Origin: Kribbella solani
Lineage (GTDB): Bacteria; Actinomycetota; Actinomycetes; Propionibacteriales; Kribbellaceae
Reading direction: 5' to 3'
Assembly: GCF_014205295.1 (NCBI RefSeq)
Contig: NZ_JACHNF010000001.1
Span: 5,952,001 to 6,016,000 of the forward strand
Length of the DNA stretch: 64,000 nucleotides
Shown here: positions 8,718 through 17,874 of the stretch, piece after piece
Numbering within the stretch: position 1 is the first letter of the stretch
How the letters are laid out: every line of letters begins with the position of its first letter
Program-made: the position numbers and the translations under genes
Notes under the pieces: generated by a model
The model's database searches: none
What the model saw: only the letters and a program-made list of their open reading frames with translations
Told to the model about the DNA's origin: nothing

Positions 8718-8746
8718 TTGACACCCGGCAGTGACCGTCACAGAGT
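8718..8746 (+). promoter_or_regulatory. Candidate promoter of the glucose/mannose-type ABC operon
   Basis: A consensus -35 box TTGACA lies at 8718-8723. A 17-bp spacer leads to a weak -10 box CAGAGT at 8741-8746. This is 65 bp before the ATG of the binding protein. No clear operator palindrome accompanies it. Confidence 0.45.
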
Positions 8747-8810
8747 GGGGGCGGTCAAGGGGGCATCGTTGTCACAGGCGGCTCCATCGCAACTGATCGG
8801 AGAGTGAAAC

Positions 8811-10088
8811 ATGCGTGGTGGTCTGAGCAAGACCCTGGCGCTGGTGGGTGCGGCGGGTCTTCTCGCGGTGAGCGCCTGCGGGAACAGCGACAACAGCAGC
8901 GGTGGCGACTCGTCGGCGAGCAAGGACGTCACCGTCTTCACCTGGTGGGCCGACGGCGGTGAGAAGGCCGGTCTGGACGGCCTGGTGTCGGTGTTCGGCA
9001 CCGAGTGCAAGGACTACAAGTTCGTGAACTCCGCGGTCGCCGGCGGTGCCGGGTCGAACGCCAAGCAGGTACTGGCCAACGACCTGCAGGCCGGCAAGCC
9101 GCCGTCGACGTTCCAGGCGCACGCCGGGGCCGAGCTGAAGGACTACATCAACGCCGGTCAGGTCGACGACGTCAGCCAGCTGTACAAGGACTACGGGCTG
9201 GACAAGGCGTTCCCGCAGAACCTGATCGACAACCTGACCGTGGACGGCAAGATCTACTCGATCCCCGCCAACGTGCACCGTGCCAACGTTGTCTGGGCGA
9301 ACCCGACAGTGCTGAAGAAGGCAAGCCTCGACGCCACCAAGGCGCCGGCCTCCGTGGACGCCTGGATCGCGGACCTGACCAAGCTGAAAGCCGCCGGGGT
9401 GGCTGCCCCGCTGGCGATCTCGAAGGGCTTCGCCCAGGAGATGCTGGTCGAGGCGGTACTGCTCGCCGAGCTCGGTCCGGACAAGTTCAAGGGCCTGTGG
9501 GACGGCAAGACCGACTGGGCCGGTGGCGACGTGACCGCGGCGCTGAACAAGTACAAGACGCTGCTCACCTTCACCAACACCGACCGTGAGGCGATCGACT
9601 GGCCGGACGCGCTCGGCTACGTGAACACGGGCAAGGCCGGCTACACGCTGATGGGTGACTGGGTCGCGGCGCAGCAACTCGCGGACAAGGTCCCGGACAC
9701 CGCGTACACGTACTGGCCGGCGCCGGGCACCTCCGAGGCGTTCCAGTTCCTGTCCGACTCGTTCACGCTGCCGACCAACGGCGCGGACCCGGACGGCGCG
9801 AAGTGCTGGCTGAAGACCGTCGGCTCGGCCGAGGGCCAGAAGGCGTTCAACACCAAGAAGGGTTCGATCCCGGCCCGTTCGGACGCCAACCCGGCCGACT
9901 ACCCGAAGTACCAGCAGAGCGCGATGGCCGACTGGAAGAAGGACAAGATCGTCCCGTCCTGCGCCCACGGTGCCGCCTGCACGCTGGGTCAGAACAACGA
10001 CATCCTGTCCGCGATGAGCCAGTTCAGCGGTAGCCCGGACGTGGCCAAGCTGCAGACCGCGCTCGGCGCCGCGATGAAGACGAGCTGA
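8811..10088 (+). CDS. Sugar ABC transporter substrate-binding lipoprotein, glucose/mannose type
   Basis: A 425-residue extracellular binding protein, exported and lipid-anchored at Cys23 of the lipobox VSAC. The segments FQAHAGAELKDYINAGQ and YSIPANVHRANVVWANP closely follow the glucose/mannose binding proteins of Thermus and Pseudomonas (GtsA type), so a monosaccharide such as glucose is the likely ligand. The start ATG is preceded by GGAGAG. Two CUT1 permease genes follow in the same operon. No ATPase gene is present nearby, as expected where one shared MsiK-like ATPase powers several importers. Confidence 0.88.
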   Translation: MRGGLSKTLALVGAAGLLAVSACGNSDNSSGGDSSASKDVTVFTWWADGGEKAGLDGLVSVFGTECKDYKFVNSAVAGGAGSNAKQVLANDLQAGKPPSTFQAHAGAELKDYINAGQVDDVSQLYKDYGLDKAFPQNLIDNLTVDGKIYSIPANVHRANVVWANPTVLKKASLDATKAPASVDAWIADLTKLKAAGVAAPLAISKGFAQEMLVEAVLLAELGPDKFKGLWDGKTDWAGGDVTAALNKYKTLLTFTNTDREAIDWPDALGYVNTGKAGYTLMGDWVAAQQLADKVPDTAYTYWPAPGTSEAFQFLSDSFTLPTNGADPDGAKCWLKTVGSAEGQKAFNTKKGSIPARSDANPADYPKYQQSAMADWKKDKIVPSCAHGAACTLGQNNDILSAMSQFSGSPDVAKLQTALGAAMKTS

Positions 10089-10143
10089 TGCGGACCGGCT
10101 TCGGCTCGAGATCGCGGACCGGCCGCGGCACGGAGGGCTGACC

Positions 10144-11043
10144 GTGCACGGAAGAATTCGCACCTGGGGACCCGGCGCCCTGGTGCTGCTGCCGACCGTG
10201 CTGCTGCTCGGGTACTTCGTGTACGGGCTGATCGCGTGGTCCTTCAACACCTCGCTGACCAACCGGCACACCGCCCGGAAGGGCCCGGCGGACTACGTCG
10301 GGTTCGAGAACTACGGGCACCTGTTCGGCGAGGACCGGTTCCTCAACTCGCTGAAGAACCTCGGCGTGCTCACGGTGGCGTTCATCGTGGGCACGCTGAT
10401 CTTCGGCCTGCTCTGGGCGCTGCTGCTGGAGAAGGGCGTACCCGGCGAGTCGATCTTCCGGTCGATCTATCTGTTCCCGATGGCGATCTCGATGATCGCC
10501 TCGGGCGTGGTCTGGGGCTGGCTGCTGAACCCGTCCCAGGGCGCCGACGCGCGCGGCCTGAACCGGCTGTTCGAGATCCTGCATCTGAACTTCCTGGAGA
10601 ATCCCTGGTGGACCGCGGGAAGTAGATGGACGACGATGGCGTCGATCGCGTTACCGGCGATCTGGCAGTTGTCCGGGTACATCATGGCGCTGTTCCTGGC
10701 CGGGTTCCGGGGCATTCCGCCGGAGCTGCGCGAGGCGGCCCGGGTGGACGGCGCGTCCGAGTTCAAGCTGTACCGGCACGTACTGTTCCCGCAGTTGTCG
10801 CCGATCGCCTTGTCCGCGCTGATCATCCTCGGTCACATGTCGCTGAAGCTGTTCGACCTGATCTACGCGATCACCGGGCCGAACCAGTTCCGTACCGAGG
10901 TGCCGGCGATCTACATGTGGAACACCTTGCTGCGCAGCGATCAGGCGAAGGCGGCCGCGATCGCGATCGTGCTGCTCGCGGTCGTCGCGGTCCTCGTCAT
11001 TCCGTACATCGCGTACACCGTCCGGCAGGAGAGTGAGGAATGA
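10144..11043 (+). CDS. Sugar ABC transporter permease, MalF-type (CUT1)
   Basis: A 299-residue inner-membrane permease with six predicted helices. The coupling-helix EAA motif reads EAARVDGASEFKLYRHVLFP, which docks to the ATPase. The start is a GTG at 10144 with GGAGGG upstream. It follows the binding-protein gene by 55 bp and overlaps the second permease by an ATGA junction. It forms half of the membrane channel for the sugar bound by the lipoprotein just upstream. Confidence 0.9.
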   Translation: MHGRIRTWGPGALVLLPTVLLLGYFVYGLIAWSFNTSLTNRHTARKGPADYVGFENYGHLFGEDRFLNSLKNLGVLTVAFIVGTLIFGLLWALLLEKGVPGESIFRSIYLFPMAISMIASGVVWGWLLNPSQGADARGLNRLFEILHLNFLENPWWTAGSRWTTMASIALPAIWQLSGYIMALFLAGFRGIPPELREAARVDGASEFKLYRHVLFPQLSPIALSALIILGHMSLKLFDLIYAITGPNQFRTEVPAIYMWNTLLRSDQAKAAAIAIVLLAVVAVLVIPYIAYTVRQESEE

Positions 11044-11945
11044 GCGTCGACGTTGCGGCGGCGACCGGCGAGGCCGCGACCGCCGTTCGGCGGAAGCCCC
11101 AGAAGCGTGGGGTGATCGCGGACGGCTCCACCCGGCGCAGCCGGACGGTCCGGTACGTCCTGTTGCTGCTGTTCTTGTTGTTCGTGCTGATCCCGGTGTA
11201 CGTCGTGGTGATCACCAGCTTCAAGAACTCCGCCGACACCACCGCCGCCCGGCAGTGGTCGTTGCCGCAGACCTGGACGGTCGAGCCCTGGCGTAAGGCC
11301 TGGGACGTACTGCAGCCGTACATGATCCGCTCGCTGTCGCTGGCGATCCCGGCCGCGATCATCTCCTCGATGATCGGCTCGGTGAACGGGTTCGTGCTGG
11401 CCCGGTGGCGGTTCCCGGGCGCGAACATCGTGTTCGCGTTCATCCTGTTCGGGATGTTCATCCCGTACCAGGCGGTGATGCTGCCGCTGCGGACGACTTT
11501 CACCGAGCTGGACGTCACCCGGGGCGTACCGACGCTGATCCTGGCGCACTGTATCTACGGCATCCCGATCTGCACGCTGATCTTCCGTAACTACTACGCG
11601 ACCATCGTGCCGAACGAGATCATCGAGTCGGCCCGCGTGGACGGTGCGGGACTGGTGCAGACGTACGCCCGGATCATCCTGCCGATCTCGATGTCAGGGT
11701 TCGTGGTGACACTGATCTGGCAGTTCACCTCGGTGTGGAACGACTTCCTGTTCGCGCTGTTCCTCACCCAGCAGGACAACGGCCCGGTGACGCTCGGCCT
11801 GGCGGCGCTGGCCGGCGGTCAGAAGGTCGACTACGCGGCGAGTATGGCCGGGGCGCTGATCACGTCGTTCCCGACCCTGCTCGTCTACATCCTCCTCGGC
11901 CGCTGGTTCATCGGCGGCCTGATGGCCGGCGCCCTCAAGGGCTGA
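11040..11945 (+). CDS. Sugar ABC transporter permease, MalG-type (CUT1)
   Basis: A 301-residue inner-membrane permease, the partner of the preceding one. A cytoplasmic N-terminal tail of about 38 residues is followed by the first helix YVLLLLFLLFVLIPVYVVVI. The EAA-type motif is ESARVDGAGLVQTYARIILP. It starts inside the stop codon of the first permease (ATGA), so the two are made in step. The operon ends just after it at a long hairpin. Confidence 0.9.
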   Translation: MSVDVAAATGEAATAVRRKPQKRGVIADGSTRRSRTVRYVLLLLFLLFVLIPVYVVVITSFKNSADTTAARQWSLPQTWTVEPWRKAWDVLQPYMIRSLSLAIPAAIISSMIGSVNGFVLARWRFPGANIVFAFILFGMFIPYQAVMLPLRTTFTELDVTRGVPTLILAHCIYGIPICTLIFRNYYATIVPNEIIESARVDGAGLVQTYARIILPISMSGFVVTLIWQFTSVWNDFLFALFLTQQDNGPVTLGLAALAGGQKVDYAASMAGALITSFPTLLVYILLGRWFIGGLMAGALKG

Positions 11946-11950
11946 CCCCC

Positions 11951-12021
11951 AACCCCACTTTGAGAAGCCACCGCGCGTTTCTCGAGCCAGGAGATGCGCG
12001 GTGGCTTCTCAAAGTTGGGGA
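11951..12021 (+). terminator. Long hairpin terminator after the ABC operon
   Basis: A perfect 20-bp arm at 11957-11976 (ACTTTGAGAAGCCACCGCGC) pairs with 11996-12015 across a 19-nt loop. Pairing continues outward through CCCC/GGGG with one bulged T. There is no U-tract, as is common for actinobacterial terminators. The stem lies 6 bp after the permease stop. Confidence 0.85.
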
Positions 12022-12086
12022 AGGGGCGGAGCGGGGGTTATCCACAGGACGCGCGCGGGGGACTGCGGGGGAGTGTGGGCGGACGG

Positions 12087-12099
12087 TAATCTCACGGAG
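12087..12099 (+). promoter_or_regulatory. Leaderless-type -10 element
   Basis: TAATCT at 12087-12092 fits the TANNNT -10 rule, and exactly 7 nt separate it from the GTG at 12100. Transcription would therefore begin at or within a base of the start codon. No spaced Shine-Dalgarno sequence is present. Confidence 0.45.
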
Positions 12100-13734
12100 G
12101 TGACCAAGTCTCCTGGTGGACGGGACGGACGACGGAGCCATTTGCGGCTCGTCGGGTCCGAACCGGACGCCCCGCACGCACCGACGGCGGGTGTCGAGGT
12201 CGACACCACGCCGAGCGTCGCCGTCCTGGAGACCCTGCTCGAAACGCTCTCGCTCGACCTGGCGGCGGTGCCGGTGGCGCTGCATCCGGTGATTGCCGAG
12301 GCGTCGGTGGCGCGATCGGCCGCGATGCTGGCCGATCAGCTCTGGCCGGCCGGTCGGCCGGACGAGATCGGCGAGGTGGAGCGGTTCTTCTGGGCCGACG
12401 CCGCGCGGGTGCTCGGCGAGCGGCGCGACCCGGAGTCCTTCGTACTGCTGACCAGCTTGGCGCGGACCGTCGGTCCGGCCGGGCGGCTGCCGCTGCAACG
12501 GGCGCATGTCTCCCGGTTGCGTACGCAGGAATCCGTGCCCGAGTGGGTGACCAGGATCGCCGGCTTCCGGCTGACCAGCGCGATCGTGTCCGAGGACATC
12601 ACCGGTGACGGGCTGAGCGTCGTGCTGGACTACGACGACGAGCAGCACCCGCACACCGTGGTCGTGTTCATCGACAACAACCTCGGCGCGATCGTGAAGG
12701 ACGTCTTCGTCGGCCCGCCGGTGGACCGGGTCCTGGAGGCGTACCAGCGCGGCGGCCGGGTGACGATCCGGACCGTCCGGCCGGCGACCGCGGCCGGGAT
12801 CATCCTGCAGGCGCTGGGCGAGACCCGCGACTACGACGATCCGCCGGTCAGCGAGGACTTCGAGTTCTTCACCGGCCTGTTGGTGAATCGGCTGACCCAG
12901 TTGCCGGAGCGCCCGGTTCGGCCACCGATCCGGCCGTTGCTGTCACCGCGTCAGCGGGAGCAACTGGTCGAGGAGTTCCTCGAATCGCGGTACGCGGTGG
13001 CGCTGCCCGATGACGCCGCCGACATCGTCCGGCTCTGGATCGATCACGCGGTCGACCACACCGTCGGCGGCCCGCTCCGGGTCAGCGCGGTCCTGGTCGA
13101 GTTGTTCCTGGCGTACTGGTTGCCGCGCAAGGTCCTTGCCGACAGCACCTACTTCGGGGCGGTCCCGGTGGTGGTGAAGGCCTGGCTGGAGTTCGCCGGC
13201 GAGCGTACCCAGCTGCCGCTCGACGCGGTCGACGAAGCAGTCGACGCGGTCGACGTCTGGCAACCCGCGCTGGAAGCGGCCGCGATGATCGACCCGGTCG
13301 GGTCGAAGCCCGGTGAGCGGGTCTTCCTCGATGACGCCAGCAACGATCTGGAAGACGCTTACCGAGCCCTGGCGGGGCTGGGTTCACCGCCGCAGCCCGA
13401 TCTCGACGGCCTGGACAACCACCAGGCGGCCACGCTGTCGGTGCTGGCTCCGCATGCTTGGCTGATGGCCGGTGAGACGCTCGGCAGCACGTACGCGCCG
13501 GACGCGTTCGACATTGCCGAACGGCTGGTCCGCGACGCGCCGGATCTGCTGGCCAAGGCCCGGCTGTCGACCTGGCCACGCGCCATCGTCTGGTTGCTCG
13601 CTCACCGGCACTGCCTGGTCGGCCCGGGCGAGCCCCTGACGCCGTACGCGCTGGCCACCGACCTGTCCTCCTCGCCCGCGACGCTGCGCAAAACCGCGAA
13701 ACTCCTCACCGACACCCTGATCCTGCCGCGCTGA
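12100..13734 (+). CDS. Large hypothetical cytoplasmic protein, family not recognised
   Basis: A 544-residue soluble protein without signal peptide or membrane segment. I do not recognise a domain. It is rich in Leu, Asp and Val and mostly helical in appearance, with an acidic central part (DYDDEQHPHTVVVFIDNN at about 170-190) and a long helical C-terminal half. The GTG at 12100 fits a leaderless message; another in-frame GTG lies at 12073. The upstream hairpin separates it from the ABC operon, and the next gene starts 69 bp later, so it may stand alone. Proteins of this kind seem confined to actinobacteria, but I cannot confirm that from sequence alone. Confidence 0.7.
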   Translation: MTKSPGGRDGRRSHLRLVGSEPDAPHAPTAGVEVDTTPSVAVLETLLETLSLDLAAVPVALHPVIAEASVARSAAMLADQLWPAGRPDEIGEVERFFWADAARVLGERRDPESFVLLTSLARTVGPAGRLPLQRAHVSRLRTQESVPEWVTRIAGFRLTSAIVSEDITGDGLSVVLDYDDEQHPHTVVVFIDNNLGAIVKDVFVGPPVDRVLEAYQRGGRVTIRTVRPATAAGIILQALGETRDYDDPPVSEDFEFFTGLLVNRLTQLPERPVRPPIRPLLSPRQREQLVEEFLESRYAVALPDDAADIVRLWIDHAVDHTVGGPLRVSAVLVELFLAYWLPRKVLADSTYFGAVPVVVKAWLEFAGERTQLPLDAVDEAVDAVDVWQPALEAAAMIDPVGSKPGERVFLDDASNDLEDAYRALAGLGSPPQPDLDGLDNHQAATLSVLAPHAWLMAGETLGSTYAPDAFDIAERLVRDAPDLLAKARLSTWPRAIVWLLAHRHCLVGPGEPLTPYALATDLSSSPATLRKTAKLLTDTLILPR

Positions 13735-13803
13735 TCCCTGCCTTGATTCCGCGCTGTGGTCCCGGAGCCGGGGCCGCTTGTGGCTCGGCGGACAATGGGT
13801 GGC

Positions 13804-15579
13804 ATGCATGTGCGTGCGCCGGAGTTGCGGGGTCGTGGCTGGTTGAACACCGGGGGGCGGGAGCTTTCGCTCGCCGACTTCCGCGGGCGGTTCCTGTTGC
13901 TGGACTTCTGGACGTTCTGCTGTATCAACTGCCTGCACGTGCTGGACGAGCTGCGGCCGTTGGAGGAGAAGTACGGCGATGCGCTGGTGATCGTCGGCGT
14001 CCATTCGCCGAAGTTCGCGCATGAGGGCGAGGAGGCGGCGGTCCGGGCCGCCGTCGAGCGGTACGAGGTGGCGCATCCGGTGCTGGACGATCCGGAGCTG
14101 ATCACCTGGCAGAACTACACCGCCCGCGCCTGGCCGACGCTCGTACTGGTGGATCCGAACGGGTACATCGTCGCGCGGTACTCCGGCGAAGGTCACGAGC
14201 ACGCGCTGGATGCGTTGCTCGGCGAGCTGATCGATCAGCACGAGCAGGCCGGCACGTTGACGCGGGGCCGGTCGCCGTACGTGGCGCCGGAGCCGGAGCC
14301 GACCGACCTGCGTTACCCGGCGAAGGTCGTTGCATCGGACAACGAGTTCCTGGTCGCGGACGCCGGTAATCACAGCATCGTCGAGCTGGCCGCGGACGCG
14401 ACGACCGTGGTCCGGCGGTTCGGCACCGGCGAGCGTGGTTTCGCCGACGGCGCGCCCGGCACGGCGTCCTTCTCCGAGCCGAACGGCTTGGTCGTGCTGC
14501 CCGCCGACCTCGCGACCAAGGTCGGGTACGACGTCGTAATCGCCGACACCGTCAACCATGCGCTCCGCGGACTCCGGCTGTCCGACGGCCAGGTCAGCAC
14601 CCTGGTCGGTACGGGCAAGCAGTGGATGGACGGCGACGGCACCGACGTACTCAGTTCACCGTGGGATGTCGCGTGGTGGAACGGCAAGGTGTGGATCGCG
14701 ATGGCCGGCGTACACCAGCTGTGGACGTACGAGCCGCTGACCGGTGTGACCGAGATTGCCGCGGGGACGACCAACGAAGGGCTGAAGGACGGTCCGCTCG
14801 GCGAGGCGTGGTTCGCGCAGACCAGCGGACTGGCGGCCGACGGCGACCGGCTTTGGCTGGCGGACTCGGAGATCTCCGCGCTGCGCTGGACAGACTCCGA
14901 AGTCCACACCGCCGTTGGTACCGGGCTGTTCGATTTCGGTCTGCGAGACGGGAAAGCGAGTGAGGCGCTGCTCCAGCACCCGCTCGGCGTGACGGTACTG
15001 CCCGACGGTTCGATCGCGGTCGCCGACACGTACAACGGTGCCGTCCGCCGGTACGACCCGCGAACCGAGCTGATCGAGACGATGGCGACCGGCCTGGCCG
15101 AACCGAGCGGTGCGGTTGTCGTAGGCAACGAGCTGTTGGTGGTGGAATCGGCGGCGCATCGGCTCACCCGCGTACCGCTCGGCGCGTCCGCGACGGCCGA
15201 CGAGTTCAGTACGCGTACCCAGCGGCCGCCGATGGAGCTGGCCGCCGGTGAAGTCACGTTGGAGGTGGTCTTCACGCCGCCGCCCGGGCAGAAGCTCGAC
15301 GACCGCTACGGCCCGTCCACCCGGCTGCTCGTCTCCGCCACCCCCGACAGCCTGCTCAGCGAAGGCGCGGGCGATTCGACGGACCTGGTACGCCGGTTGG
15401 TGATCGATCCGCACGCTGGCTCGGGCGTACTCCATGTGGCCGTGCAAGCGGCGTCGTGTGATTCCGGTGCAGCCGAGTTCCCCGCGTGTCACATGCACCG
15501 GCAGGACTGGGGCGTACCGGTCCAGATCACAGCCGACGGTCCTGCCAGAGTCGAACTCGTCCTTTCGGGTGCCAAGTAG
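13804..15579 (+). CDS. Thioredoxin-like domain fused to NHL beta-propeller (NHLRC2-like)
   Basis: A 591-residue two-part protein. Residues 1-150 form a thioredoxin/TlpA-like domain with a CINC (CxxC) redox motif at 40-43 in FWTFCCINC. The remainder carries repeated NHL-type blades (ADAGNHSIVEL, ADTVNHALRGL, ADTYNGAVRRY), building a six-bladed propeller, and ends in a small beta domain. Human NHLRC2 has the same order. No signal peptide is seen, so it is likely cytoplasmic. Its redox partner is unknown. I chose the ATG at 13804; an ATG three codons earlier is also possible. Confidence 0.85.
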   Translation: MHVRAPELRGRGWLNTGGRELSLADFRGRFLLLDFWTFCCINCLHVLDELRPLEEKYGDALVIVGVHSPKFAHEGEEAAVRAAVERYEVAHPVLDDPELITWQNYTARAWPTLVLVDPNGYIVARYSGEGHEHALDALLGELIDQHEQAGTLTRGRSPYVAPEPEPTDLRYPAKVVASDNEFLVADAGNHSIVELAADATTVVRRFGTGERGFADGAPGTASFSEPNGLVVLPADLATKVGYDVVIADTVNHALRGLRLSDGQVSTLVGTGKQWMDGDGTDVLSSPWDVAWWNGKVWIAMAGVHQLWTYEPLTGVTEIAAGTTNEGLKDGPLGEAWFAQTSGLAADGDRLWLADSEISALRWTDSEVHTAVGTGLFDFGLRDGKASEALLQHPLGVTVLPDGSIAVADTYNGAVRRYDPRTELIETMATGLAEPSGAVVVGNELLVVESAAHRLTRVPLGASATADEFSTRTQRPPMELAAGEVTLEVVFTPPPGQKLDDRYGPSTRLLVSATPDSLLSEGAGDSTDLVRRLVIDPHAGSGVLHVAVQAASCDSGAAEFPACHMHRQDWGVPVQITADGPARVELVLSGAK

Positions 15580-15640
15580 TAGGCGTTTGGCTCCCGGGTA
15601 CAGAGAGGTAGCGTTGTAAGCGACTCACAGGGAGGCTTTG

Positions 15641-15862
15641 ATGAGCATCGGTGTGGGGATTTTTCTGATGGTTGTCGGGGCGGTCCTGGCGTTCGCGGTG
15701 CGGGACAGCTGGAGAACCACCGCGACTTCCGGGAGTAGTCAATTGGTACGCAGCTCGATGTCGCCCGACGTCGTGGTGGCCGAGATGCTGTGGCTGCCGT
15801 TGGGCGTGCTGCCGAGCTGGTTCTCGACATCGCCGTGCCGGGTGTCAGTGCTGACCTTGTAG
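15641..15862 (+). pseudogene. Truncated DUF6458 membrane protein gene
   Basis: A good ribosome site (GGAGG at 15631) precedes an ATG. The first 24 residues, MSIGVGIFLMVVGAVLAFAV and RDSW, match the N terminus of DUF6458 proteins, small two-helix membrane proteins of about 80 residues. The match then stops: the rest of the frame runs antisense through the C terminus of the convergent DUF4097 gene and encodes no second helix. The coding part is thus about 75 bp and broken, probably by a deletion that joined it to its neighbour. Confidence 0.6.
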
Positions 15863-16509
15863 TCGCTGCTCGGCACGGTGATCCCGATGTCGCTGCTGGT
15901 TCCCCGCACCTGTACGTCGTTGGCTTCGGTGAGCTGTAGCTCGATGTCGCCGGACGTGGTCTCGACGTCGACCGCGCCGCCCTTCAGCTCCCGGCCGCTG
16001 ATCTCACCGGAGCTCGCCTTCACGGCGAACTTGCCGGCCACGTTCGTGGCGGAGACATCGCCGGACGTGACGTCCAGGTTCACGTCGCCCTGGACATCGC
16101 GCAGCTCGACATTGCCGGACCGGGATTTCGCGTCGACCCCGCCGACCCCGATCAGCTTCAGGTCGCCGCTGCCGTTCTGACCGACCACCTTGGTTCCGCG
16201 CGGGACCGTCAGCTCGAAGTCCGCGCTGCACTGCCAGCCGCAGTCGCCCTTCAGAACAAGTACGCCGTCCTGCACCGAGTACGCGTCGCCGTGCTTCCGG
16301 AACCAGTACGTGCGCTTCTCGTGCACGGTGGTCTTGTCGTCGTCGGACACCTTGATGCTGACATCGGAGTGGCCGCCGGTCAGCCGTACGGACGTGATCT
16401 TGTCGTTCACCGTCTTCGTGTCGCTGGAATCCCTGTCCCCGAACTGCCAGAACCCCAGCCCGGCCGCTACCACCAGCAGAACCACACCGAGCTGCTTGTT
16501 CTCCGCCAT
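15739..16509 (-). CDS. DUF4097 family beta-helix-like protein with N-terminal membrane anchor
   Basis: A 256-residue protein. One membrane helix (about residues 6-22, QLGVVLLVVAAGLGFW) is followed by an exposed domain built from short repeats such as GSGDLKLIGVGG, SGNVELRDVQG, SGDVSATNVAG, SGEISGRELKG and SGDIELQLTEA. These strand-turn repeats are typical of DUF4097 and suggest a right-handed beta structure on the cell surface. The function of the family is poorly known (adhesin-like or envelope stress). I chose the second of two adjacent ATGs (16509), since AAGAGG lies 6 nt upstream. A second DUF4097 gene lies at 37.2 kb. Confidence 0.85.
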   Translation of the reverse strand: MAENKQLGVVLLVVAAGLGFWQFGDRDSSDTKTVNDKITSVRLTGGHSDVSIKVSDDDKTTVHEKRTYWFRKHGDAYSVQDGVLVLKGDCGWQCSADFELTVPRGTKVVGQNGSGDLKLIGVGGVDAKSRSGNVELRDVQGDVNLDVTSGDVSATNVAGKFAVKASSGEISGRELKGGAVDVETTSGDIELQLTEANDVQVRGTSSDIGITVPSSDYKVSTDTRHGDVENQLGSTPNGSHSISATTTSGDIELRTN

Positions 16510-16590
16510 CATCCGCCTCTTCTCGAGCCCACCCACGCTGTCGCATCGACAGTAGGTGGCAGCAGCCCTCGCCAGGATCAGGCAGATCCC

Positions 16591-16627
16591 CCGAGACGCC
16601 CCTGAGCTGTTCTCAGGGACGTCTCGG
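16591..16627 (-). terminator. Strong hairpin terminator of the tri-paralogue operon
   Basis: CCGAGACG at 16591-16598 plus CCCTGAG pairs with CTCAGGG plus CGTCTCGG at 16612-16627, with one mismatch and a 5-nt loop. It begins 5 nt after the stop of the last gene of the operon. There is no U-tract. Confidence 0.85.
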
Positions 16628-16632
16628 ACAGA

Positions 16633-17874
16633 TCACTTGGAGAGCTCGCCGCGTGAGACGGATTCGGCCAGGTCGTCGCCGGTGGTGCCGTAGAACGTGC
16701 GGGCCCAGAGTGAGTCGTCGTACCAGTACGGGCCGTCGTTGCCGGGCAGGGAAGCCGGCGCTTGGCCGCGCCTCAAGGCCTGCCGGCACTCGGTGCACAG
16801 CGGCAGCTTCAACGGGACCGGCATTGTCGACCCGTCGGCGGCGATCTGCGTCGGCTTGCCGGACGCCCGGCCGTGCAGCGGGTTGAAGGCACACAGTTCC
16901 TGTCCGACCCGTGCCGGTCGGCCGCTCGCGGCCGCCACCGCCGCGTCGTACTCGCGGCGGCCCTTGTCCAGCAGCACCATCGCGCCGACCAGATCGACCA
17001 GGTCGGTGGAGGCATCGAGTACCTTCCCGGCGGCCGCGTGGTCGTCGAGCGCGGCCTGCTGATGCCGCAGCCCAGGGCCGTCGGTGCTCGGCAACGCGGC
17101 CAGTTGCGAACCGAGCGTGGTGAGCTCGGCGGTGGTTTCGCGTTCCAGCCGGCGGCGCCGCTCGGACGCGACCGTCGCCGCGACGTGCGGCGGAATCCGG
17201 AACGCCTTCTCCCGCTCCGCCGCCGGCCCGCGCCGGATCCGCCCGATCACCAGGCCGAGGCCGATCAGCACGATCAGTCCACCGACGATCGACAGCGCGA
17301 CGATCCCGCCGTGCCCGCCTTCCTCCGAGTACCGGGCCGGCGGCTTGGACTGCGGACGGGTCGAGGTCTTCGGGATGCCCGGCGCGGCCAGCAGCTCGTA
17401 CATCCGGGCCACCACCTCGGTCGGCCCGGCGTCGTACCCCGTGTCGTCGAGCGCCCGCGACCGCGATGCCCGCAGCTTCTCCTCGCTGACCTGCGGCAGC
17501 TCGCGGGTCTCGTACCACGGGAAGCGCGAGCCGCCGTTGACCACGACGTACAGGCCGGGCTTGCGGAGCGCGTCCTCGACGAGCGTGAGGACGTTGCTCT
17601 CCTTGCCCTCGAACTCGTCGCTCGGCGTCAGCGGCAGGATGATCGTGTACGTCGGGTACCCGAGGGCCTTCGCCTTGGCCTTGACGTCGTCACGCAGCTT
17701 CTGCGGCAGCGCCGTCCGGTACGCCGGGTCGATGTACAACCCGTCCTTGCTCAGCGCGGTCGCGATCGCGCGCGCCCGATCAGCCGGCGTCGCCGTGCCG
17801 CCGGCCTGTGCCGGGACAGCGATCATCATCGTCAGCGCTGCCGCCAGGCAGGTGAGCAGAAACCGGGTCCTCAC
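16633..17874 (-). CDS. Exported paralogue 3: signal peptide, conserved outer domain, membrane helix, Cys-containing inner domain
   Basis: A 413-residue protein. A signal peptide (to about residue 24, AVPAQA) leads into an exported domain with the shared pattern DGLYIDPAYRTALPQ, then GYPTYTIILP and KPGLYVVVNGG. A membrane helix lies near 205-228 (IVALSIVGGLIVLIGLGLVI). The C-terminal cytoplasmic part has a coiled stretch and a cysteine motif CAFNPLHGRA followed by CTECRQ, a likely zinc site, then PYWYDDSLW. The GTG at 17874 overlaps the previous stop (GTGA). It is the third of three tandem paralogues. I know no function for the family. Confidence 0.75.
   Translation of the reverse strand: MRTRFLLTCLAAALTMMIAVPAQAGGTATPADRARAIATALSKDGLYIDPAYRTALPQKLRDDVKAKAKALGYPTYTIILPLTPSDEFEGKESNVLTLVEDALRKPGLYVVVNGGSRFPWYETRELPQVSEEKLRASRSRALDDTGYDAGPTEVVARMYELLAAPGIPKTSTRPQSKPPARYSEEGGHGGIVALSIVGGLIVLIGLGLVIGRIRRGPAAEREKAFRIPPHVAATVASERRRRLERETTAELTTLGSQLAALPSTDGPGLRHQQAALDDHAAAGKVLDASTDLVDLVGAMVLLDKGRREYDAAVAAASGRPARVGQELCAFNPLHGRASGKPTQIAADGSTMPVPLKLPLCTECRQALRRGQAPASLPGNDGPYWYDDSLWARTFYGTTGDDLAESVSRGELSK

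Noticed and set aside
6406..8724. A 772-codon open frame on the minus strand
   Set aside because: It lies antisense to the serine hydrolase and flavin-reductase-like genes, has no ribosome site and an Arg/Gln/Asp-heavy composition typical of the shadow of a GC-rich gene.
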